Below are positions 46,883-55,580 of a DNA stretch of 64,000 nucleotides, one piece after another. The stretch spans positions 185,478 to 249,477 of the forward strand of contig NZ_PYMI01000005.1 in NCBI RefSeq assembly GCF_003025595.1, in the 5' to 3' direction. The DNA is from Photobacterium ganghwense (GTDB lineage Bacteria; Pseudomonadota; Gammaproteobacteria; Enterobacterales; Vibrionaceae). The first letter of the stretch is position 1. Each line of letters opens with the position of its first letter. The notes under the pieces are model-generated. The model was given only the letters and a program-made list of their open reading frames with translations, was not told where the DNA came from and did no database searches. The position numbers and the translations under genes are program-made.

Positions 46883-48082
46883 ATGACATCTTTTCAGCAG
46901 ACACTCAGTCGGCACATTCAGCAGCATTCATGGCGACTGGCCAACAAACGCCTGATCCTTCCGGTGATTCTGATCGCATTACTTACCGCGTCGCCCACCA
47001 CCCGAGCAATCACGGTCGGGGTCATGGCAGATGCATTCTGGCAGGTAGCAGCGTATGTCGCGGCTACATTGGCGCTGTACCACGCCATTGCCGCCAGGTT
47101 GAACAAAGACAATAACCAACTGAGTCTGATGCTGGCCCAGAGCGCCCGCTTTCAGGTGCTGTTTGCCTCCGCGATGGGGGCCTTACCGGGCTGTGGTGGC
47201 GCCATTGTGGTGATCACCCAGTTTGTCAGGGGCAAACTCAGTTTTGGGGCGGTCGTGGCGGTGCTGACTGCAACCATGGGCGATGCCGCCTTCCTGTTAC
47301 TGGCGGCAGAGCCGTCTACTGCGCTGGCTGTCATCGCCGTGGGTTTTGTGGTGGGTCTGATTTCCGGCATGATTGTCGATCGCCTGCACGGCACCGCATT
47401 TATGCGTCCGGTTCGTGATACACAGTCAACGGCTGATGGCCACTCACGCCACATTGCCCCAATCAGCGAACCGGTCAGCCGCCTGCAAGGCCGGTTCTGG
47501 CAGTGGTTGCTACTGCCAGCCAGCGCCATTGCTATCCTGGGATCGCTGCAGATCGACCCGGATCAGCTGTTCAGCCTGCCAGCCAACACCACCAATATCG
47601 CGGGAGCCGCAGCCGCACTTTGCGCCATGCTGCTGTGGGCCACCAGCCGCGATATCACCGACTATGAGTCCGCCGTTTCTGAGGATCCCAAAGCGCGAAC
47701 CGCCAACCTTTTTCAGCGTGTGGCACAGGACACCAACTTTGTCACCAGCTGGGTCATCGGCGCTTTCCTGCTGTTTGAGCTCACTATCTACTGGACCGGT
47801 ATCAATCTGTCAGAGATCTTCGCTAACTGGGCCCTGCTGTTGCCACTGATGGGCGTAGCCATCGGCCTGCTGCCCGGCTGTGGCCCACAGATTCTGGTCA
47901 CCAGTCTGTATCTGTCCGGCTCCATTCCGCTCTCAGCACAGCTTGGGAACGCCATCAGCAATGACGGGGATGCTTTATTCCCTGCCATTGCACTGGCACC
48001 CAAAGCCGCTTTGGTGGCGACTCTCTACTCATCGGTTCCCGCTCTGGTGGTAGCGTATGGCTACTTTAGTTTCTTTGAGTGA
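46883..48082 (+). CDS. Putative 10-TM heavy-metal (manganese/iron?) exporter, ArsP_2-like family
   Basis: The 399-residue protein is almost entirely membrane-embedded, with about ten helices. Two equivalent halves each have PGCG followed by a (N)GD motif: LPGCGGAIVVITQFVRG then TMGDAAFLLLA (about 101-145), and LPGCGPQILVTSLYLSG then SNDGDALFPAIALAP (about 330-375). By recall this is the 'putative 10TM heavy-metal exporter' family, sometimes named putative manganese transporter. I start at ATG 46883, five bases after GGAGG; an ATG at 46847 would add 12 residues. Fur-box control is striking for an exporter. The substrate is not known from sequence. Confidence 0.8.
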   Translation: MTSFQQTLSRHIQQHSWRLANKRLILPVILIALLTASPTTRAITVGVMADAFWQVAAYVAATLALYHAIAARLNKDNNQLSLMLAQSARFQVLFASAMGALPGCGGAIVVITQFVRGKLSFGAVVAVLTATMGDAAFLLLAAEPSTALAVIAVGFVVGLISGMIVDRLHGTAFMRPVRDTQSTADGHSRHIAPISEPVSRLQGRFWQWLLLPASAIAILGSLQIDPDQLFSLPANTTNIAGAAAALCAMLLWATSRDITDYESAVSEDPKARTANLFQRVAQDTNFVTSWVIGAFLLFELTIYWTGINLSEIFANWALLLPLMGVAIGLLPGCGPQILVTSLYLSGSIPLSAQLGNAISNDGDALFPAIALAPKAALVATLYSSVPALVVAYGYFSFFE

Positions 48083-48123
48083 ATCGTCAGCCAAAAATCG
48101 GTGAGCCAGAAGCCAAAATCAGC

Positions 48124-48225
48124 ACCTAGAACCTAGAACCTAGAACCTAGAACCTAGAACCTAGAACCTAGAACCTAGAACCTAGAACCTAGAACCTAGA
48201 ACCTAGAACCTAGAACCTAGAACCT
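48124..48225. repeat. Heptanucleotide tandem repeat, about 14.6 copies of ACCTAGA
   Basis: The seven-base unit ACCTAGA repeats without a mismatch from 48124 to 48225 (14 full copies plus ACCT). It lies 41 bp after the exporter stop and 25 bp after the ssb terminator, in the convergent gap. Each unit contains CTAG, a tetranucleotide usually rare in gammaproteobacteria. It is a simple-sequence (VNTR) locus. Confidence 0.97.
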
Positions 48226-48249
48226 CAGAATTTCTCTTGTCCAGATAAC

Positions 48250-48271
48250 AAAAAACCCCGTCAGAACGGGA
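48250..48271 (-). terminator. ssb terminator, with the stop codon in the loop
   Basis: On the minus strand CCCGT (48270-48266) pairs with ACGGG (48261-48257), followed by GTTTTTTG (48256-48249). The loop and the 3' stem base make up the ssb TGA, so the terminator lies over the end of the coding region. Confidence 0.8.
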
Positions 48272-48815
48272 TATCGTCATCGAAATCCATTGGCGGCTCA
48301 TTGTACTGAGGCTGAGACGCAGGCTGCTGTTGTGGGGCAGACTGTTGCTGAGGCGCGTAGCTCTGCTGTTGCGGTGCGGCAGCTGGCTGCTGCGGCTGTC
48401 CCCAACCACCTTGCTGCTGACCACCCATAGGAGCGCCCATACCCTGGCCACCCTGACCACCCTGACGGCCACCCAGCATTTGCATAATGCCGTTGTAACC
48501 CTGCACGACGATTTCAGTCGAGAAGCGATCCTGGCCGCTCTGGTCTTGCCATTTACGCGTTTGCAGCTGACCTTCAATGTAAACTTGCGAACCTTTGCGC
48601 AGGTATTCACCCGCCACTTCCGCCAGCTTACCGAACAGCACTACACGGTGCCATTCTGTTTTTTCACGCTGCTCGCCGGTGTTTTTGTCACGCCAAGTCT
48701 CAGAGGTGGCAACGGTAATATTTGCAACTGCACCACCACTCGGCATGTAACGGATTTCCGGATCATTACCCAAGTTACCAACCAGGATAACCTTGTTTAC
48801 GCCACGACTGGCCAT
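48261..48815 (-). CDS. ssb: Single-stranded DNA-binding protein SSB
   Basis: The 184-residue protein has an N-terminal OB fold (about 1-112, [20 protein letters not shown] and beyond) and a Gly/Gln/Pro-rich linker (about 115-170, many QQ pairs). The acidic tip DFDDDIPF recruits replication and repair partners. It is divergent from uvrA across 268 bp, the order found in E. coli. The termination hairpin overlaps its stop. Confidence 0.98.
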   Translation of the reverse strand: MASRGVNKVILVGNLGNDPEIRYMPSGGAVANITVATSETWRDKNTGEQREKTEWHRVVLFGKLAEVAGEYLRKGSQVYIEGQLQTRKWQDQSGQDRFSTEIVVQGYNGIMQMLGGRQGGQGGQGMGAPMGGQQQGGWGQPQQPAAAPQQQSYAPQQQSAPQQQPASQPQYNEPPMDFDDDIPF

Positions 48816-48982
48816 AGTTCACTCCGATCTCATTATCGGGCCTGCTTTTACCACAAGCACCGTTATTGAAAGTTTATACTTAATCGCGCAGTCTATCATG
48901 CTTCCCCCCATTGCGAACAGGGCTGAAGCTGGGTATTGCGCCGCAAATTCTAGCTGCTAAGCATACCAGACGAACGGTGGAT

Positions 48983-49012
48983 TTGCATACACTTCACTGT
49001 ATCTTTATACAG
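48983..49012 (+). promoter_or_regulatory. uvrA promoter with LexA (SOS) box
   Basis: TTGCAT (48983-48988) and TATACA (49006-49011) are 17 bases apart. The LexA box CTGTATCTTTATACAG (48997-49012), a CTGT-N8-ACAG match, covers the -10, so SOS derepression of uvrA is expected. The ATG is about 70 bp downstream. Confidence 0.9.
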
Positions 49013-49083
49013 CCTTCTCTTTTAAGCCCCCGGCGGCTATGCAATAATGCCGGACAACTACGTCAGTCACTAAGCGCATCATT

Positions 49084-51927
49084 ATGGACAAAATTGAAGT
49101 CAGGGGTGCCCGGACCCATAACCTGAAGAACATTTCCCTTACGCTGCCACGGGATCAGCTGATTGTTATTACCGGCCTGTCGGGTTCTGGGAAATCCTCT
49201 CTGGCCTTTGATACCCTGTATGCCGAAGGACAGCGCCGCTATGTCGAATCCCTCTCGGCTTACGCCCGCCAGTTCCTGTCACTGATGGAAAAGCCGGATG
49301 TCGACCACATTGAGGGGTTGTCGCCGGCGATTTCGATTGAACAAAAATCGACCTCCCATAACCCGCGTTCTACTGTCGGCACCATCACGGAAGTGTACGA
49401 TTATCTGCGCCTTCTTTATGCTCGCGTCGGTGAGCCGCGCTGTCCAACCCACAACGTCGAACTGGCCGCGCAAACCATCAGCCAGATGGTCGATAAAGTG
49501 CTGGAACTGCCGGAAGGCAGCAAGATGATGCTACTGGCCCCGATAGTCAAAGAGCGCAAGGGGGAGCACGTTAAAACCCTCGCCAACCTGGCTGCTCAGG
49601 GCTACATCCGGGCACGGATCGACGGCGAGGTATGCGATCTGTCCGATCCTCCGACCCTGGAGTTACACAAAAAACACACCATTGAAGTGGTGGTGGATCG
49701 CTTCAAGGTGCGTGACGATCTGCAGCAGCGACTGGCAGAATCCTTTGAGACCGCACTGGAGCTGTCCGGTGGCACCGTCGTGGTCAGCCCGATGACCGAC
49801 AGTGAACATGAGGAAATCGTATTCTCTGCCAATTTTGCCTGCCCGCACTGTGGTTACAGCATGCAGGAGCTGGAGCCCCGCCTGTTCTCCTTCAACAACC
49901 CGGCCGGTGCCTGCGGCACCTGTGACGGCTTGGGCGTACAGCAGTTTTTTGATCCGGGCCGGGTCGTCCAGAACGATGAGCTGAGCCTGGCTGGCGGTGC
50001 GATTCGCGGCTGGGACAAGCGCAATTTTTATTATTTCCAGATGCTGAAATCGCTGGCGGATCATTACGGGTTTGATGTGGAAGCAGCGTTTGGTGAGCTG
50101 CCGAAAAAAGTGCAGGACGTCATTCTGAACGGCTCCGGGCGCACGGAAATCGAATTCAAATACATCAATGATCGCGGAGATATCACGGTTCGCCGCCACC
50201 CGTTTGAGGGTATCCTCAACAACATGGAGCGCCGCTACCGCGAGACCGAATCCAACTCCGTCCGGGAAGAACTGGCTAAATTTGTCTCCACTAAGCCGTG
50301 CAGCAGCTGTGGCGGCTCACGCCTGCGCCTGGAAGCCCGCAATGTGTTCATCGCCAACACTACACTGCCTCAGATCAGTGAGATGAGCATCAACGGCGCG
50401 CTGACATTTTTCGACGAGCTGAGCCTGACCGGCCAGAAAGCGAAAATTGCCGAAAAAGTCCTGAAAGAAATCAAAGATCGCCTGCACTTTTTGGTCAACG
50501 TCGGACTGAACTACCTCAACCTGTCCCGCAGTGCCGACACCCTGTCGGGCGGGGAAGCTCAGCGAATCCGCCTGGCCAGCCAGATTGGTGCCGGTCTGGT
50601 CGGTGTCATGTATGTCCTTGATGAACCGTCTATCGGTCTCCACCAGCGCGACAACGAGCGACTCCTCAAAACCCTGACTCATCTCAGGGATCTCGGCAAT
50701 ACCGTGATCGTGGTCGAGCATGACGAAGATGCCATCCGTACTGCCGATCACATCATAGATATTGGCCCGGGTGCAGGGGTGCACGGCGGCAGCATCATTG
50801 CCGAAGGGAAACTGGATGACATCCTCAGCAACGCCGACTCGCTGACTGGCCAGTACCTGAGTGGCAAAAAGATGATCGCCGTGCCCGAACAGCGGGTGGA
50901 GATGGATCCGGCCCGCACCGTAAAACTGCTGGGGGCCAGCGGTAACAACCTCAAGCAGGTCGACGCAGAGATTCCGGTCGGTCTGCTGACCTGCGTGACT
51001 GGGGTCTCCGGCTCCGGCAAGTCTACCCTGATCAACGACACCTTCTTTAAGATCGCCCACCACCAGCTCAACGGTGCAGCTGGCGGCGATGCGGCTCCTT
51101 ACCGTGAGATCCGCGATCTGGAGCACTTCGACAAAGTGATCGACATTGATCAGAGCCCGATCGGCCGGACCCCACGATCCAACCCGGCAACCTACACCGG
51201 GATCTTCACTCCGATCCGCGAGCTGTTTTCCGGTACGCAGGAATCCCGCTCCCGCGGCTACAAGCCAGGTCGATTCAGCTTTAACGTGAAAGGTGGACGC
51301 TGTGAAGCCTGCCAGGGCGACGGGGTGATCAAAGTGGAAATGCACTTCCTGCCGGATGTGTATGTGCCGTGTGATGTCTGTAAGGGCAAGCGCTATAACC
51401 GCGAAACCCTGGAAATTCGCTATAAAGGCAAAACCATCGATGAAGTGCTGGAGCTCACCGTCGAGGATGCCCGCGAATTTTTTGATGCAGTTCCAGCGAT
51501 TGCGCGAAAATTACAGACGCTGATCGATGTCGGGTTATCGTATATCCGTCTCGGTCAGGCCGCGACCACCTTATCCGGCGGGGAAGCCCAGCGGGTCAAA
51601 CTGGCACGTGAGCTGTCCAAACGCGATACAGGTAAAACACTGTATATTCTGGATGAGCCGACTACCGGCCTGCATTTCCATGATATTCAGCAGCTGTTGA
51701 CCGTGTTGCACCGCCTGCGAGATCACGGCAACACCATCGTGGTGATTGAGCACAACCTTGATGTTATTAAAACGGCAGACTGGATCATCGATTTGGGACC
51801 AGAAGGCGGCAGTGGCGGCGGTGAAATTATTGCAACCGGGACACCGGAGCAGGTGGCACTGGTTGAAGGCTCGCATACCGCCCGCTTCCTGAAGCCGCTG
51901 TTACCGGCACTCACTGCGGCGAGCTGA
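49084..51927 (+). CDS. uvrA: UvrA, nucleotide excision repair ATPase
   Basis: The 947-residue protein recognises DNA damage with UvrB. It has two ABC ATPase modules: Walker [10 protein letters not shown] (about 31) and GVSGSGKST (about 640), with signatures [12 protein letters not shown] and [12 protein letters not shown]. Zinc modules are CPHC...CGTC (about 253-283) and CEAC...CDVC (about 740-770). It is divergent from ssb, with a LexA-box promoter and a terminator downstream. The length is near the E. coli value (940). Confidence 0.98.
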   Translation: MDKIEVRGARTHNLKNISLTLPRDQLIVITGLSGSGKSSLAFDTLYAEGQRRYVESLSAYARQFLSLMEKPDVDHIEGLSPAISIEQKSTSHNPRSTVGTITEVYDYLRLLYARVGEPRCPTHNVELAAQTISQMVDKVLELPEGSKMMLLAPIVKERKGEHVKTLANLAAQGYIRARIDGEVCDLSDPPTLELHKKHTIEVVVDRFKVRDDLQQRLAESFETALELSGGTVVVSPMTDSEHEEIVFSANFACPHCGYSMQELEPRLFSFNNPAGACGTCDGLGVQQFFDPGRVVQNDELSLAGGAIRGWDKRNFYYFQMLKSLADHYGFDVEAAFGELPKKVQDVILNGSGRTEIEFKYINDRGDITVRRHPFEGILNNMERRYRETESNSVREELAKFVSTKPCSSCGGSRLRLEARNVFIANTTLPQISEMSINGALTFFDELSLTGQKAKIAEKVLKEIKDRLHFLVNVGLNYLNLSRSADTLSGGEAQRIRLASQIGAGLVGVMYVLDEPSIGLHQRDNERLLKTLTHLRDLGNTVIVVEHDEDAIRTADHIIDIGPGAGVHGGSIIAEGKLDDILSNADSLTGQYLSGKKMIAVPEQRVEMDPARTVKLLGASGNNLKQVDAEIPVGLLTCVTGVSGSGKSTLINDTFFKIAHHQLNGAAGGDAAPYREIRDLEHFDKVIDIDQSPIGRTPRSNPATYTGIFTPIRELFSGTQESRSRGYKPGRFSFNVKGGRCEACQGDGVIKVEMHFLPDVYVPCDVCKGKRYNRETLEIRYKGKTIDEVLELTVEDAREFFDAVPAIARKLQTLIDVGLSYIRLGQAATTLSGGEAQRVKLARELSKRDTGKTLYILDEPTTGLHFHDIQQLLTVLHRLRDHGNTIVVIEHNLDVIKTADWIIDLGPEGGSGGGEIIATGTPEQVALVEGSHTARFLKPLLPALTAAS

Positions 51928-51957
51928 AGCTGGCCGCTTCCAACATTCAGATAGGAC

Positions 51958-51990
51958 AACCGGGCCCATGATGCCCGGTTTTATTTCTTT
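51958..51990 (+). terminator. Terminator after uvrA
   Basis: AACCGGGC (51958-51965) pairs with GCCCGGTT (51973-51980), loop CCATGAT, followed by a T-rich tract TTATTTCTTT. It separates uvrA from pglL. Confidence 0.9.
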
Positions 51991-52014
51991 CACCCTGTGA
52001 CAGACGGAACAGCC

Positions 52015-53784
52015 ATGACTGTTTTACATGTAAAAGGCACGCGACTTGCCGAGCAGGGGATCAGCAAACCCATGGTCAAACCGTTTCTGGCCTCACTGGG
52101 CTTCCTGTTCCTGTTGGCCATGCATTATTTTCAGCACAACCCGGGCGGTGCTGGCCTGAACTTGCCATTCAATGCGATGAGCTGGATCCCGTTCAGCTTT
52201 GCTATCGCCTTCGGCCTGCTGGAAATCTGTCGCCAGCGGGTATGGCGCTATTCCCGCCTGACCCTGGTGCTGTTCGTCTGCTGTCTGCTGCTGACTATTC
52301 CGGTGCTGTTTCCGCAGGCCAATAGCGCTACTGCCCTGCCTCGTCTGATTGGCATATGGGCCGGCTTTTTGTTTTTTGTCGGCCTGCAGCAGTTTGCGTT
52401 TTCCCATAAACAGCGGCAGCGTCTGCTGTGGCTGATTTTGCTGGGCGTTTGGCTCGAAGCGGGCTTTGGCTGGGTACAGTTTTTGTGGCTGGAGCCGGGC
52501 AACCCGATCGGCTACAACACGCTAGAAAACCGCCCGTACGGTATTTTTCAGCAACCCAATGTGATGGCCAGTTTTCTGGCAACCGGCTTGGTGCTCTCGG
52601 CTTATCTGCTGGCAAGGCTGCCTATGTATCGGGGGAAATGGTCCTGGCTGCAGCTGATCTTACTACTGACGCCGGTGGTCACCCTACCTATCCTGGTGGT
52701 ACTCAGTTCCCGCACCGGCTGGCTGGGAGCCGCCGTGGGTGTGGTGCTGATGATTCCTTACCTGCGCCGGTTTGCCGCCAAAGCCCAGTGGCGAATGTGG
52801 CTGCTGATGGTGGTAATGGGACTGAGTGTTTCCTGGCAGGTAAACCAGCACACCGGCTGGGCCCCCAAGGAAGAACGCCTCAGCCTGATCAGCCCGCGTG
52901 CCATGCACATTCCTCAGGCCGTGAATATGTTCCTGGCCAAACCGCTGTCAGGCTATGGCTATGGCCGGTTCGAAACCAGTTATGTGACCCAAACAGCGCA
53001 GTGGCACCATCAGGACCCGAGCAAGCCCTATGGTATGCCTTCGCTGGATCACCCGCATAATGAACTGGCTTACTGGGCTGCAGAAGGGGGCATCCTGCCG
53101 TTGCTGGGACTGTTGCTGGCCGCCGCCGCCGTCTTTCTGAAAATCCGCAAAGCCCGGGCTGGCACCCAGTTAGCACTGGTTGGCCTGTTCTTGCCGATTA
53201 CCCTGCATACCCAGCTGGAGTATCCGTTTTACCACTCCCTGCCACACTGGGTGATGTTCATTATCCTGATCTACTGGGTGGACAATCTGACCGCCAAATA
53301 CTACCGCCGTCAGATGGAGTATGTGCTGTCCATTCGGGGACTGGTTCTGATCCTGCCGGTACTCACCACAGGTTTCATGGCCACTACCCTGTACTCTGGT
53401 CATCAGTTGACCCAGTTTGAGACCCGCCAACCGGCCAATATTGACTACCTGCTGAAGGTCAACAATCCATGGGCCTGGCAGGATCGGTTTGAATGGGATC
53501 TGCACGTCACCCAACTGCAGGTTGGGATTGCCACCGCCAACCCGGCACTGATTCAGACGTATATTGCATGGGCTCGCCAAAAAGCCCTGATCTGGCCACG
53601 CCCCACGCTGTACCAAAACCTGATTGCTGCGTACCAGCATCTCGGTGAAACCGCACTGGCCGAGCAGGTACAACAGGAAGCCTGCTACCTGTTCCCTGGG
53701 CAGATTTTTGCGCCAGCCGCAAAAGCAGAACCTGTCACATCGGGTGCGGTCGTTCTGACGGCTCCCCCCGTAGTCACTGACTAG
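52015..53784 (+). CDS. PglL-family protein O-oligosaccharyltransferase (O-antigen ligase fold)
   Basis: The 589-residue protein has about 11 membrane helices with a Wzy_C/O-antigen-ligase-type core. The segment YNTLENRPYGIFQQPN (about residue 165) resembles the PglL N-terminal signature. The large periplasmic loop has YGYGRFETSY and the histidine-containing LDHPHNELAYWAAEGG (about 345). PglL enzymes transfer lipid-linked glycans to pilins and other proteins. I use ATG 52015; GTG 51997 is an alternative. The gene lies about 9 kb from the msh cluster, and the same neighbourhood (lysC, this gene, uvrA) occurs in V. cholerae. The acceptor is unknown. Confidence 0.85.
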   Translation: MTVLHVKGTRLAEQGISKPMVKPFLASLGFLFLLAMHYFQHNPGGAGLNLPFNAMSWIPFSFAIAFGLLEICRQRVWRYSRLTLVLFVCCLLLTIPVLFPQANSATALPRLIGIWAGFLFFVGLQQFAFSHKQRQRLLWLILLGVWLEAGFGWVQFLWLEPGNPIGYNTLENRPYGIFQQPNVMASFLATGLVLSAYLLARLPMYRGKWSWLQLILLLTPVVTLPILVVLSSRTGWLGAAVGVVLMIPYLRRFAAKAQWRMWLLMVVMGLSVSWQVNQHTGWAPKEERLSLISPRAMHIPQAVNMFLAKPLSGYGYGRFETSYVTQTAQWHHQDPSKPYGMPSLDHPHNELAYWAAEGGILPLLGLLLAAAAVFLKIRKARAGTQLALVGLFLPITLHTQLEYPFYHSLPHWVMFIILIYWVDNLTAKYYRRQMEYVLSIRGLVLILPVLTTGFMATTLYSGHQLTQFETRQPANIDYLLKVNNPWAWQDRFEWDLHVTQLQVGIATANPALIQTYIAWARQKALIWPRPTLYQNLIAAYQHLGETALAEQVQQEACYLFPGQIFAPAAKAEPVTSGAVVLTAPPVVTD

Positions 53785-53826
53785 GTGCCCCCCGGAGCAA
53801 GCATCCGCTCCATAGGACACAGCCAT

Positions 53827-53860
53827 AAAAAAACGGCTACCGGAAGGTAGCCGTTTTTTT
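53827..53860. terminator. Bidirectional terminator between the PglL gene and the aminotransferase gene
   Basis: AACGGCTACC (53832-53841), loop GGAA, GGTAGCCGTT (53846-53855), with A-run and T-run flanks. It is strong in both directions, fitting the convergent genes. Confidence 0.93.
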
Positions 53861-53906
53861 CTCTGCAAGCCTGTTTTGGGCGGCGCCTGACTGAATAGGC
53901 CGACAC

Positions 53907-55025
53907 TTATTTCAGGGTCGACTCCAGCGCTTTCAGACACAGCGCAACGTTCTCGCTGCGTGCAGCGTAGCCCATCAGGCCAATCCGCCAGGCTTTACCC
54001 GCCAGCGCGCCCAGCCCGGCACCAATTTCCAGGTTATAACGCTCCAGCAGGGTTTTACGTACCTGCGCATCATCAACCCCGGCAGGAATATGCACCGCAT
54101 TCAATTGTGGTAAGCGGTATGCCTCATCAACCACAAACTCGATACCCAGTTGTTCCAACCCTTCACGCAATTCCAAATGGACGTCGCGGTGACGCTGCCA
54201 GGCATTTTCCAACCCTTCATTTTTCAGCAGCACCAACGCTTCATGCAGGGCATACAGGCTGTTCACCGGTGCTGTATGGTGGTAACTGCGTTTACCTTCG
54301 CCGCTCCAGTAGCCCAGAACCAGGCTTTGATCGAGAAACCAGCTTTGTACTTTGCTTTGACGGCTCTGAATTTTCTCCACCGCACGCGGAGAGAACGTCA
54401 GAGGCGACAGACCAGGAACACAAGACAGGCATTTCTGGCTGCCGGAGTACACCGCATCCAGTTGCCATTCATCCACCAGCAGCGGTACGCCACCCAGCGA
54501 GGTCACCGCATCCACGATAGTCAGACAATCGTGCTGACGTGCCAGCTTCGCGATTGCCTCGGCATCAGTCAGCGCACCGGTCGACGTTTCAGCGTGGACA
54601 AACGCGACAATCTTCGCATCCGGGTGTGCCTCAAGGGCTTCAGCCACTGACTGCGGATTCACCGGTTCACCCCAGTCGTTGTCCACCATCACCGCAACAC
54701 CGCCGCAGCGTTCCACGTTTTCACGCATCCGGTCACCAAACACACCGTTGCGGCAGACAATAACTTTGTCGCCCGGCTCAACCAGGTTCACAAAGCAAGC
54801 CTCCATCCCGGCACTGCCCGGCGCAGAGACCGCAATCGTGAAAGGGTTAGTTGTCTGGAAAGCATATTGCAGCAGCTGTTTCAGCTCATCCATCATCCCG
54901 ATGAACAGCGGATCCAGGTGACCGATGGTCGGACGACTCAGGGCCTGTAACACCTGCGGATAAATATCTGATGGACCCGGTCCCATGAGTGTACGCTGTG
55001 GCGGATAAAAACTACCAATTGTCAT
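53907..55025 (-). CDS. Class V PLP aminotransferase (alanine/serine-glyoxylate type)
   Basis: The 372-residue enzyme belongs to the class V fold-type I group. MGPGPSDIYPQVLQAL (about 14-29) is the family start, and the PLP-binding lysine lies in YSGSQKCLSC (about 194-203). The sequence best recalls alanine- or serine-glyoxylate aminotransferases; the real donor and acceptor cannot be fixed from sequence. The gene lies between the PglL gene (convergent) and lysC (divergent), the same order as in V. cholerae. A 245-bp gap separates it from the lysine riboswitch region. Confidence 0.85.
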   Translation of the reverse strand: MTIGSFYPPQRTLMGPGPSDIYPQVLQALSRPTIGHLDPLFIGMMDELKQLLQYAFQTTNPFTIAVSAPGSAGMEACFVNLVEPGDKVIVCRNGVFGDRMRENVERCGGVAVMVDNDWGEPVNPQSVAEALEAHPDAKIVAFVHAETSTGALTDAEAIAKLARQHDCLTIVDAVTSLGGVPLLVDEWQLDAVYSGSQKCLSCVPGLSPLTFSPRAVEKIQSRQSKVQSWFLDQSLVLGYWSGEGKRSYHHTAPVNSLYALHEALVLLKNEGLENAWQRHRDVHLELREGLEQLGIEFVVDEAYRLPQLNAVHIPAGVDDAQVRKTLLERYNLEIGAGLGALAGKAWRIGLMGYAARSENVALCLKALESTLK

Positions 55026-55196
55026 TATTATTTCTCCCTGATGGTAAGGCCTGTTGGTGTAAGGTACGTACTGACTATATCAGGTCTGATCGCAAGTTGC
55101 GTCTCTTGTGACGGCGCTGTTTTTGCCCCCTGCGATTCCTCCGTCCGGGAAAGACAAAAAATTTGCAATTATTTTGCATATTCTGCCCCGCCATGA
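55026..55196. other. Gap between the aminotransferase gene and the lysC promoter
   Basis: About 170 bases without a supported gene. It should include the aminotransferase promoter on the minus strand; I see no clear hexamers. Confidence 0.4.
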
Positions 55197-55226
55197 TTGA
55201 CAAAAGACTCTCAAATCCGCTTCAAT
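55197..55226 (+). promoter_or_regulatory. Candidate lysC promoter
   Basis: TTGACA (55197-55202, perfect -35) and TTCAAT (55221-55226) are 18 bases apart. A transcript starting near 55233 would include the complete riboswitch. Confidence 0.6.
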
Positions 55227-55246
55227 AGAGCACGTTTTTTGTTCAT

Positions 55247-55269
55247 CCTGAGATGCACCTTATCTCAGG
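55247..55269 (+). other. Hairpin just before the lysine aptamer
   Basis: CCTGAGAT (55247-55254) and ATCTCAGG (55262-55269) form a perfect 8-bp stem with a seven-base loop, seven bases before the P1 helix of the riboswitch. It is an extra 5' stem and may protect the leader from decay. Confidence 0.6.
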
Positions 55270-55273
55270 GGCA

Positions 55274-55460
55274 GACAGAAGAGGAGCGTTACCCAGGTAT
55301 CTAGGATTGCGGGGCCCCACCCCAAGGCAGTCTGGAGAGGGGGAGTAGCGCCGAGATATGTTGTGACAGGGGGCATGGCATATCGGCTTGGAAGGTTGAA
55401 TCCTTCTGGCTGTCACCTTTCCAGACGATATAGGTAGTGGAAAGGTGGGGAGCTTCTGGT
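55274..55460 (+). promoter_or_regulatory. Lysine riboswitch (L box) of lysC
   Basis: The 187-base leader carries the L-box consensus in order: AGAAGAGGAGCGTTACCCAG, then GAGGGGGAGTAGCGCCGAG, then ATCGGCT, GGTTGAATCC and GGCTGTCACC. CAGAAG (55276) pairs with CTTCTG (55453-55458) as P1. The class binds lysine and lowers lysC expression. The downstream stretch has no classical terminator; a 6-bp hairpin at 55509-55524 lacks a T-run, so control of translation initiation is more likely. Confidence 0.92.
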
Positions 55461-55580
55461 TGTTGTACCTGACTACATCCTACCTTATTGCTCTCCTGAC
55501 ATTTGCGTCGGGATCTTGATCCCGGGTCATTCCCCCTAAATTTAAGAACGTTTTTACACTTCTGATTGGGAGACCTTGTT

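Noticed and set aside
48124..48225. CRISPR-like array
   Set aside because: A perfect seven-base tandem repeat with no spacers; there are no cas genes.
50317..51345. 342-codon minus-strand frame opposite uvrA
   Set aside because: Complete overlap with a highly conserved gene, and no ribosome site or domain.
55509..55524. Intrinsic terminator of the lysine riboswitch
   Set aside because: The CGGGAT/ATCCCG stem has no T-run after it; the nearest T5 is about 26 bases away.
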